Assembly (NCBI GenBank): GCA_030830425.1
Contig: JAURND010000166.1
Coordinates: 1 to 5,966 of the forward strand
Length of the DNA stretch: 5,966 nucleotides
Source: Gammaproteobacteria bacterium
Lineage (GTDB): Bacteria > Pseudomonadota > Gammaproteobacteria > JAURND01
Direction of reading: 5' to 3'
The position numbers were made by a program, and so were the translations under genes. The notes under the pieces were generated by a model. That model did not search any database and had not been told where the DNA came from. It saw only the letters and a list, made by a program, of their open reading frames with translations. Shown here in pieces: positions 1 to 5,587 of the stretch (position 1 is its first letter; every line of letters starts with the position of its first letter).

Positions 1-138
1 TAAATATTTTTCATAGTATTTAATAAAACCTTAATGTTCATGTGCTTAAATATAGGTAACCATTGAGCATAATTAGCAAACGGGCATATTTTGCCAATTT
101 TGGCGGAAAAAATTCCCTTAAAATGCTCACATATACTC

Positions 139-158
139 GTCTCACTTCAATGTGAGAC
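139..158. repeat. 7-bp inverted repeat (hairpin)
   Basis: GTCTCAC (139-145) pairs with GTGAGAC (152-158) around the 6-base loop TTCAAT. No T-run follows directly, so it is not a textbook terminator. It sits just upstream of the G-rich stem at 174-206. Confidence 0.6.
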
Positions 159-173
159 AAAACCAGGGGGTTT

Positions 174-206
174 TTTAAGGGGGAAGCATTCTTCTGCCCC
201 CTTAAA
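174..206. repeat. 10-bp inverted repeat with G5/C5 tract
   Basis: TTTAAGGGGG (174-183) pairs with CCCCCTTAAA (197-206) around a 13-base loop. Inside it a competing stem GAAG-CATT-CTTC (183-194) is possible. A T6 run (171-176) lies on the left side and overlaps the arm. Read on the minus strand, the G/C stem would be followed by A-rich and then T-free sequence, so a terminator role is not clear on either strand. The stem could mark the end of a gene left of the window or be part of a dispersed repeat. Confidence 0.6.
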
Positions 207-217
207 TTCAAACAGTT

Positions 218-273
218 TATACTCATTCAACCTGAAGGTACTATCTTTTTTACCTTCAGGTTGAATGAGTATA
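218..273. repeat. Perfect 23-bp inverted repeat upstream of the methyltransferase gene
   Basis: The arm at 218-240 is exactly complementary to 251-273, with a 10-base loop CTATCTTTTT (241-250). The arm contains TTCAACCTGAAGG. Twenty-three uninterrupted pairs is far beyond chance for a 56-base stretch. No T-tract follows the right arm (it continues GCTGTCTGC), although a T5 run lies in the loop itself. It may be a terminator for an upstream gene, a palindromic repetitive element, or a cruciform/operator. The sequence does not decide between these. Confidence 0.9.
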
Positions 274-329
274 GCTGTCTGCAGCCTTAACCTATTGACT
301 TTGTCTTAAATTTATTTCCCACAACCATC

Positions 330-334
330 AGGAG
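330..334 (+). promoter_or_regulatory. Ribosome binding site of the methyltransferase-TPR gene
   Basis: AGGAG lies 6 bases before the ATG at 341. It is the best Shine-Dalgarno match in the window and fixes that start codon. Confidence 0.85.
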
Positions 335-340
335 TTTGAT

Positions 341-1921
341 ATGTCAAAACCAAACATCATTACCATTGATCGCGATAAAAAATTCTCAGAATCTGCTTTA
401 TGGGAGTTTCAACGATCTTATTTCGATAGAGAAGGCATAGATGCCTGGGTAAAAGACGTCCCTCATTATGTGACCAGTAACCCATTTTTAGCCAATTGCT
501 ATGCGCAAATGACCGTACGCCTTGTTCAAGACTGGGTCAGAAAATATCCTGAATCCAAAGCTCATCCTTTTTACATCATGGAATTGGGGACAGGTTCCGG
601 ACAACTGAGCTATTACATCCTGAAGAAAATCAGAGAACTTAAGAAACAACTCCATTTAGCAGATATTCATATTTGTTATTTAATGACGGATTTCACCGAA
701 AGCAATCTGAAATTCTGGGACAAGCACCCTGCGCTTCATCAATTCGTCGAGCAAAAAATGCTGGACTTCGCCATTTTTGACATGGAAAAAAGCAAAGAAA
801 TTATTTTAAAGAAATCAGGCGTTAAAATTTCTGAAAATAGTATTGTCAATCCACTTATTGTTTATGCTAACTATATCTTTGATAGCATTACCAATGATGC
901 TTTTACGATAAAAGACCAACAAATTTATGCCTCTTTAGTCAGCCTATCGACCGAAGCCAGCAACATGAAACACGGGAAACCTGTTTCAATGCAACAAGTC
1001 AAACCGACTTACACAACTGCCGAAGTCCGAGAAAATTATTATGACAATCCTGTATTCAATGAAATTATTCATGAATACAAGCATCTGCTGAAAGATAGCA
1101 ACATTTTATTTCCCATTGCAGGGCTTCGAACCATCGTTAATTTGAAAAAATTATGCAATGACCGGATGTTCTTAGTGTCATCGGATAAGGGTTATTCCAT
1201 TCCTGCTGAATTAGAAAATTTAGGTCACCCTTATATTGATTTTCATGGTAGTTTTTCTTTAATGGTTAACTTTCATGCGATTGCTCAATATTTCGAAAAA
1301 ACAGGTGGAACTGCGCTCATACAATCCCCACGTCCAGGCATAAAAACCAACGTATTTTACAGCGGTCTTAACTTAGCAGAACTACCCGAATTTGCGCTGT
1401 CCATTCATGAGCATGTCATGCGGCTTAGCCCTGGCGATTATTTTGTATTACACAGAAATATCCGCGATAACTTTCCGCAAGTCCCCATTGAAAGTCTAGT
1501 AGGACATATGGCTTTTACACACTGGGATCCACATATTTATCGAAAAATCACCAAACAGGTTTGCGAGCAAATCGTCAAAGCAGATAAAGAAGTGGTGGAT
1601 TACTTTGCGCAATGTATGCCTAACATGGCTGATAATTTTTACTACATGCCACAGGCTTATGACGTGTTGTTTGATATTGGACTATTCTTTCATACGATTC
1701 GTCACTATAACGAAGCGATCCCTTACTATGAAAAATCAAAACACTTTTTTGGAGAACGATTTGATTTGATTTATAACCTCGCCATCTGCCAATACAATAT
1801 TGGGCAAGTCAAAGAAGCATTAGCCGGTTTTAGATATTCGCTCACATTTAAACCAGACTCTGAAGAAACCATGAAGTTTATTGAATATATTGAAAATACT
1901 GAAGGGGATAACTTATTGTAG
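341..1921 (+). CDS. MidA/NDUFAF7-like SAM-dependent methyltransferase with C-terminal TPRs
   Basis: This 526-residue soluble protein has no signal peptide or membrane segment. Residues about 78-190 carry class I methyltransferase motifs: ELGTGSGQ (81-88, glycine-rich SAM loop), YLMTDFTESN (113-122, acidic residue D117 after strand 2), LDFAIFD (141-147), and VYANYIFDS (174-182), which matches the NExxD-type motif IV of the MidA/NDUFAF7 family (Methyltransf_28) with Y in place of E. The C-terminus holds two TPRs in correct 34-residue register, about 440-473 and 474-507, the second with the expected L/G/A/P positions. In that family the known substrate is an arginine of a complex I subunit. This protein is longer, carries TPRs, and has no complex I genes beside it, so its substrate is unknown. 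The start is set by AGGAG 6 bases upstream. A perfect 19-bp stem begins 15 bases after the stop. Methyltransferase fold is likely, catalysis is inferred, and an effector role is speculation. Confidence 0.85.
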   Translation: MSKPNIITIDRDKKFSESALWEFQRSYFDREGIDAWVKDVPHYVTSNPFLANCYAQMTVRLVQDWVRKYPESKAHPFYIMELGTGSGQLSYYILKKIRELKKQLHLADIHICYLMTDFTESNLKFWDKHPALHQFVEQKMLDFAIFDMEKSKEIILKKSGVKISENSIVNPLIVYANYIFDSITNDAFTIKDQQIYASLVSLSTEASNMKHGKPVSMQQVKPTYTTAEVRENYYDNPVFNEIIHEYKHLLKDSNILFPIAGLRTIVNLKKLCNDRMFLVSSDKGYSIPAELENLGHPYIDFHGSFSLMVNFHAIAQYFEKTGGTALIQSPRPGIKTNVFYSGLNLAELPEFALSIHEHVMRLSPGDYFVLHRNIRDNFPQVPIESLVGHMAFTHWDPHIYRKITKQVCEQIVKADKEVVDYFAQCMPNMADNFYYMPQAYDVLFDIGLFFHTIRHYNEAIPYYEKSKHFFGERFDLIYNLAICQYNIGQVKEALAGFRYSLTFKPDSEETMKFIEYIENTEGDNLL

Positions 1922-1935
1922 GGCTTGCTGACGAT

Positions 1936-1980
1936 TGCCGACCTTCGCCTAGATGCTGAGTATCTAGGCGAAGGTCGGCA
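1936..1980. repeat. Perfect 19-bp inverted repeat between methyltransferase and kinase genes
   Basis: TGCCGACCTTCGCCTAGAT (1936-1954) pairs exactly with 1962-1980 around a 7-base loop GCTGAGT. It begins 15 bases after the upstream stop and would fold in the transcript's 3' UTR. No U-tract follows (TGGCAGCGGG), so it may stop transcription poorly. It could instead act as an RNA 3'-end stabiliser or belong to a dispersed palindromic family. Its right arm ends only 9 bases before the earliest possible kinase start (GTG 1990), which argues against initiation there. Confidence 0.9.
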
Positions 1981-2010
1981 TGGCAGCGGGTGAAAGGTAA
2001 CAATACTCGA

Positions 2011-4104
2011 ATGAGCGCCAATTTCCATTCTCCACTTGAGGAAAAAATATCCAAATCTCTTTTTCACAATAACCTTCATCAACAGAAAGATAAAATAATG
2101 CCAAATGATGCCAAAAATGATCCCCAAAATATTCTGGCTGAAATAACCAACATTGCATTCACTCAAGCGACCTCACAAGAATCAACACAGATCATCGGAG
2201 AAGGTAGCTTTAATCGGATTTATCAGAAAGATCTAGAGATCTCAGTAGAAACTGTGAACAATAACAGAAAAACGCAAACTTCCCAATTAGGGGTAGTGTG
2301 CGCATTTCCAAGAACCCAACCTGATGCAAAAGCTGCAGCTGAGACACTGGCCGAACAACAAGCAGCTAATGCACTGCTAGCAGAAAAGAATGTCCGCTCC
2401 CCCTTTCTAGATACCTCTCTTGCCCAAGTTAACGGAGCAAGAATTGCCATGCGAGCAAAAAGTGATCTATGGTCATGTATTGTTGATGAAAAAAAGCCAG
2501 CTTTTAATAATAACGAAAATTTCTCTCCTGTTGAAGTTAAAGAGATCATTGGGCAATTAGTGCTAGCCCTAGAAGCATTACACAAAAATGGAATTGTTCA
2601 CAGAGATCTTAAACCCCATAATATATTATTTTTTGAAGATATTTCGGTTAGCCCTAGGAAGATAAAGATTAAAATCACTGATTTTGATTCTATTCATCGC
2701 GCACAGATATCAGAAGAAAAAAAGAAAATTCCACTTGGAAGTCTGGTCGACAAAAAAGGGGAATCAGAAAAGAACATATCTTTAGTAGCAGCCCGGTCCT
2801 ATGCTTCTCCTGAAATAATAGAGCAATTTCATAACGATCAACCTAGTGCTGAAATTTTATATCGTGACCTAAACTTCTTTCAGGCAGATATCTTTGCGCT
2901 TGGAAAAACTATAGATCAAATAGCAACTGGAACAAATCTAGCTGCGCTAAAGCAACATTTTAAAAATCTACTGGCTACAAACCCAGCACAGCGACCGACC
3001 ATAGCAGAAATTAAAGAAAATACGTATTTTGGAGACACACCAGAAAACAGACAGGCATTCTTTGATGATCTACATAAAAATCATCAAGAAGAGATGTATA
3101 GCGGTGATTTTCTGATTGGCCCCTATTCCAATCTCGAAGAGGTTTTTAACCTTCTGCCTGCACATATTAAAAAGGCATACAGTGCTTTTCAGCATTTAAC
3201 TGATCAATATCATTGGCTAGAACAACAAGCAATAGAGATAAAGGAAGAGCAGACGAAAGTTCTAAATCAATGGGTTTTTATAAAAAACCTATTCCTGTTT
3301 CTGAAAAATTTTGAATCATTGATTCAACAATGTACAGAAAATGACCCATACTATTCAGTACAAAAAAAAATGCTTGCTTGGGTGAAGAATCAAATCAACC
3401 ATAAGTATCTCACCGATTCAAACACAGCTATAAATCTGTTTCATGCTTATCTCACACGTTTGCCAAATACAACAGTTGAAAGCGCTAATAAAAGGATTCT
3501 GCTCGAGTCGTATATCGCTCAAGTAGAAAGCGATTTAACAAAAATGAATCCTAAATACTTGCCAGAGGTCACAGAACTGACATATCGGATACTACTGTCT
3601 CAAATTTCCACAGAAGATACCGATAATACTCAGGATGCGATAAACTTAGCTACGCGTATGCGGGAATTGAAAAAGTGGCGTTATTTGGGTAATTTCGCGC
3701 TTATTATTTTATGCGCCACACTTTTGGCTAGCGCAGTGATTGTGCTGCTTGCCAGTGTTGCCCATGGGGGATGTGGGGCATCAGGTCATTATTTGGCGAG
3801 CTTCTTGCGTTTTCTTTCTGCAAAGCATTGGTCAATCACTGCTGCTCAGATCACTGATGTCAAACCTGGTGTCACCGCGGTGATTGCAACAGGATCTAGT
3901 TTATTTGGACTTTTTTCCACCGTCGCAATAGGAAAAAACATACAAAGCATCATACAAAAAAAAGCAAGTTCGGGCACTGCTGAACTGTTTTTGCGTTCGG
4001 AATTAAAATCCTCTGAACCTCATAATTCGAAAATTTCTGATCCTGAAGCTTCTGATGCTAAATTAGCTGAGCGTAAGTTCATAAATCTCATTAGCGTTTA
4101 TTGA
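2011..4104 (+). CDS. Eukaryotic-like Ser/Thr protein kinase with C-terminal membrane hairpin
   Basis: Numbering is from the longest frame (GTG 1990, 704 residues). The kinase domain spans about 66-345: glycine loop GEGSFNRIYQ (70-79), catalytic loop HRDLKPHN (204-211), DFD (231-233) in place of DFG, SPE (273-275) for APE, DIFALG (300-305) and NPAQRPT (331-337). Strand 3 reads VVCAFPR (102-108), with no clear VAIK lysine. Residues about 350-560 are mainly helical, possibly coiled around 400-440. Two hydrophobic segments, about 566-590 and 626-648, form a hairpin flanked by basic residues (RELKKWR, and later QKK), which suggests both long ends face the cytoplasm. The start is uncertain: GTG 1990, ATG 2011 (AAAGG about 13 bases upstream) or ATG 2098 (residue 37, weak AGAAAG). 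The kinase domain lies downstream of all three. The protein is likely a membrane-anchored signalling kinase or a translocated effector. The kinase fold is confident; activity and target are not known. Confidence 0.88.
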   Translation: MSANFHSPLEEKISKSLFHNNLHQQKDKIMPNDAKNDPQNILAEITNIAFTQATSQESTQIIGEGSFNRIYQKDLEISVETVNNNRKTQTSQLGVVCAFPRTQPDAKAAAETLAEQQAANALLAEKNVRSPFLDTSLAQVNGARIAMRAKSDLWSCIVDEKKPAFNNNENFSPVEVKEIIGQLVLALEALHKNGIVHRDLKPHNILFFEDISVSPRKIKIKITDFDSIHRAQISEEKKKIPLGSLVDKKGESEKNISLVAARSYASPEIIEQFHNDQPSAEILYRDLNFFQADIFALGKTIDQIATGTNLAALKQHFKNLLATNPAQRPTIAEIKENTYFGDTPENRQAFFDDLHKNHQEEMYSGDFLIGPYSNLEEVFNLLPAHIKKAYSAFQHLTDQYHWLEQQAIEIKEEQTKVLNQWVFIKNLFLFLKNFESLIQQCTENDPYYSVQKKMLAWVKNQINHKYLTDSNTAINLFHAYLTRLPNTTVESANKRILLESYIAQVESDLTKMNPKYLPEVTELTYRILLSQISTEDTDNTQDAINLATRMRELKKWRYLGNFALIILCATLLASAVIVLLASVAHGGCGASGHYLASFLRFLSAKHWSITAAQITDVKPGVTAVIATGSSLFGLFSTVAIGKNIQSIIQKKASSGTAELFLRSELKSSEPHNSKISDPEASDAKLAERKFINLISVY
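2018..2042 (+). repeat. Copy A of a 25-bp direct repeat, inside the kinase 5' coding region
   Basis: This 25-base stretch matches 4137-4161 at 23 of 25 positions (the differences are A/C at 2027 and 2034). The similarity extends left through TGAGC with one indel. If translation starts at 2011 or earlier, the repeat encodes part of the segment NFHSPLEE. Its right side has decayed relative to copy B (GAGGAAAAAA against GAGGAGAAG), so the hairpin present in copy B is lost here. Confidence 0.75.
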
Positions 4105-4136
4105 CAATTACTCTCGCTCCAGCAATTCCTGAGCCC

Positions 4137-4161
4137 CCAATTTCCCTTCTCCCCTTGAGGA
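4137..4161 (+). repeat. Copy B of the 25-bp direct repeat, downstream of the kinase gene
   Basis: This is the partner of the repeat at 2018-2042, in the same orientation and about 2.1 kb away. It is in non-coding DNA, 33 bases after the kinase stop. Unlike copy A it retains its own palindrome (stem at 4146-4165), so it looks like the better-preserved copy of a dispersed element. Confidence 0.75.
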
Positions 4162-4165
4162 GAAG
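4146..4165. repeat. 7-bp hairpin in the convergent intergenic gap
   Basis: CTTCTCC (4146-4152) pairs with GGAGAAG (4159-4165) around CCTTGA. It is the first of a series of hairpins between the ends of the kinase and xseA genes and overlaps copy B of the direct repeat. It resembles the CTCCCC-TTGAGG-type palindromes scattered in many gammaproteobacterial genomes (recalled, not searched). Confidence 0.65.
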
Positions 4166-4170
4166 AGCTT

Positions 4171-4202
4171 GCCCCGTACTCGATACGGGGCGCCCATAGG
4201 GC
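4171..4202. terminator. GC-rich double hairpin, candidate bidirectional terminator
   Basis: GCCCCGTA (4171-4178) pairs with TACGGGGC (4184-4191) around CTCGA. It is followed immediately by a second stem, GCCC-ATA-GGGC (4192-4202). It lies between two convergent genes, 67 bases after the kinase stop and 45 bases beyond the xseA stop, which is where a shared terminator belongs. Neither side has a T-run, so it could equally be part of a palindromic repetitive element. The stem is certain; the terminator role is inferred. Confidence 0.45.
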
Positions 4203-4241
4203 ACAGGGATGGTGGTTCACTTACCTTCAAGCCCCTCGTTT

Positions 4242-4256
4242 CGTGGTCAAGCTACG
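4242..4256. repeat. Small palindrome holding the xseA stop codon in its loop
   Basis: CGTGG (4242-4246) pairs with CTACG (4252-4256), with one G-T pair, around TCAAG. The xseA TGA (minus strand 4249-4247) is in the loop. The flanks are CCCCTCG on the left and GGGGG on the right, giving an imperfect longer stem. It resembles degenerate CCCGTGGTCAAGCCACGGG-type repeats. Confidence 0.5.
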
Positions 4257-5587
4257 GGGGAAGTAATGTCTGTAACCCTACACACCAATCGTCCCTTTGC
4301 TAATTGTACGTTTATCGTATCATCCACTTTTATTTCGCTGCTATCTGTCAGAATTTTTCCATCATGCGTGAGCATGCCATAACCTCTGTTGAGCGTATTC
4401 AACGGATTGATATTATTCAGGGCTTGAGCAAAATAATTTAACTGCTCGCGAGACTGGTTTAGTGCATGTTGCATCGCAATTGAAAATCGTTTCTCTAAAG
4501 CACTGCATGTGCTCAATGCTATTTGCAGCCGATGTTGCGGTGTATAACGTTGCAGCTGAGTCCAAGCAGCCGCTAGTGCTGCATATTTGTGTTGCCATAA
4601 ATGCTGCTGAGCCAGTTGTAATCTTTGCGTAAAACTATCTAATTTTTGAGCCTGATCCTGCAAGCGTTTGAGTGGATGCGGTAGACGTTTTTCTAGATAA
4701 TTGAGCGATAATCGAGTCTGCTTCAATCGATTTTCTAGTGTTTGTACTAAACGCATTTCTAACTGAGTTAACAGGGCTATTTTTTCAAGGATATTTGGAC
4801 TCACTAATTCTGCGGCAGCAGAGGGTGTAGGCGCCCTTTGATCGGCCACAAAATCTGCAATGGTTACATCCGTTTCATGTCCTACACCAGTAATGATGGG
4901 AATTTTGCTTTCATAGATCGCCCATGCAACACGTTCTTCATTAAAAGGCCATAAGTCTTCTAGTGATCCACCACCTCTGGCAAGCAGTAATATATCGCAT
5001 TCCTGGCGATGATTGGCGAGCATTAGCGCGCGAACAATTTGATCAGCAGCTTGGTTACCTTGTACTTGAGTGGGATAGATGATCACGGGAATAGTGGCGC
5101 AACGTCGTTTGAGTACGCTTAAAATATCTCGAATGGCAGCCCCCGTGGGTGATGTAATCACGCCGATCGCTGATGGCCATTTAGGTAATGTTTTTTTTAG
5201 TGAGAGATTAAATAGGCCCGCTTCGGCGAGTTTAGTTTTCAACCCTTCAAATGCACGGCGTAATGCACCGTCGCCAATTTCTTCAATGCTGTCGATGATG
5301 AGCTGAAAATCTCCACGCTCTTCATATAAACTGACGTTAGCGCGCGCTAATACATGGATACCGTCTTTGAGTTGCAGCTGCTGTGGAATGTGATGACGAA
5401 ACAACGCGCATTTTACTTGGGCGTGTGAGTCTTTTAAGGAGAAATAAAGATGTCCTGAACCGGGTGCGCGTAAATTAGAAATTTCACCTTCTATCCACAC
5501 ATAAGGAAGCGCGTGTTCTAAAAGTGTGCGTACTTCTTTATTCAGAGCAGATACACTGTATATAGGGTGTTCTGATGAGTTAGGCAT
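4247..5587 (-). CDS. xseA: Exodeoxyribonuclease VII large subunit
   Basis: XseA is the catalytic subunit of exonuclease VII. With several XseB subunits it degrades single-stranded DNA from either end into short oligonucleotides, in mismatch repair and damage processing. The 446 residues compare with about 456 in E. coli, so the gene is intact. The N-terminal OB-fold covers about 8-105 (YSVSALN, VWIEGEISNLR, SGHLYFSLKD). The nuclease domain carries GVITSPTGAAIRDI (142-155), ARGGGSLEDLW (203-213), GVGHETDVT (234-242) and DQRAPTPSAAAE (249-260). This includes the Asp, Arg, His and Asp positions reported as essential in the family (here D154, R204, H237, D240). A long coiled-coil region (about 265-390) and LNRGYG (399-404) follow. 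The ATG overlaps the upstream ygfX-like stop by 8 bp, suggesting coupled translation. xseB is not in the window. The last few codons run into a palindromic repeat. Confidence 0.97.
   Translation of the reverse strand: MPNSSEHPIYSVSALNKEVRTLLEHALPYVWIEGEISNLRAPGSGHLYFSLKDSHAQVKCALFRHHIPQQLQLKDGIHVLARANVSLYEERGDFQLIIDSIEEIGDGALRRAFEGLKTKLAEAGLFNLSLKKTLPKWPSAIGVITSPTGAAIRDILSVLKRRCATIPVIIYPTQVQGNQAADQIVRALMLANHRQECDILLLARGGGSLEDLWPFNEERVAWAIYESKIPIITGVGHETDVTIADFVADQRAPTPSAAAELVSPNILEKIALLTQLEMRLVQTLENRLKQTRLSLNYLEKRLPHPLKRLQDQAQKLDSFTQRLQLAQQHLWQHKYAALAAAWTQLQRYTPQHRLQIALSTCSALEKRFSIAMQHALNQSREQLNYFAQALNNINPLNTLNRGYGMLTHDGKILTDSSEIKVDDTINVQLAKGRLVCRVTDITSPVA

Larger units (their letters stand above)
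1..340. other. Intergenic region with a cluster of inverted repeats, no convincing gene
   Basis: This AT-rich stretch precedes the methyltransferase-like gene. It holds a small dyad at 93-104 (GCCAA-TT-TTGGC), a 7-bp stem at 139-158, a 10-bp stem at 174-206 and a perfect 23-bp stem at 218-273, described separately. A 62-codon minus-strand frame (226 to 38) runs through these stems, and its start codon lies inside the 23-bp palindrome. It has no recognisable domain and I regard it as chance. The only clear expression signal is the ribosome binding site at 330-334. No well-formed sigma70 promoter was identified: TTGACT at 295-300 has no good -10 box at 16-18 bp. Confidence 0.6.

Noticed and set aside
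38..226. 62-codon minus-strand frame in the upstream region
   Set aside because: It starts inside the 23-bp palindrome, crosses two other stems, has no Shine-Dalgarno or recognisable domain, and is best explained as chance.
295..323. Possible sigma70 promoter with TTGACT at 295-300
   Set aside because: At 16-18 bp spacing the -10 position reads CCC/ACA-like sequence, so no acceptable -10 box exists.
1771..2166. 131-codon minus-strand frame across the methyltransferase end and kinase start
   Set aside because: It overlaps two better supported genes and the 19-bp palindrome, and its sequence has no domain features.
2223..2585. 120-codon minus-strand frame opposite the kinase N-lobe
   Set aside because: It is antisense to conserved kinase sequence, and its serine/alanine-rich composition is typical of a shadow frame.
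5079..5306. 75-codon plus-strand frame inside xseA
   Set aside because: It is antisense to the conserved nuclease domain of XseA, so it is a shadow.
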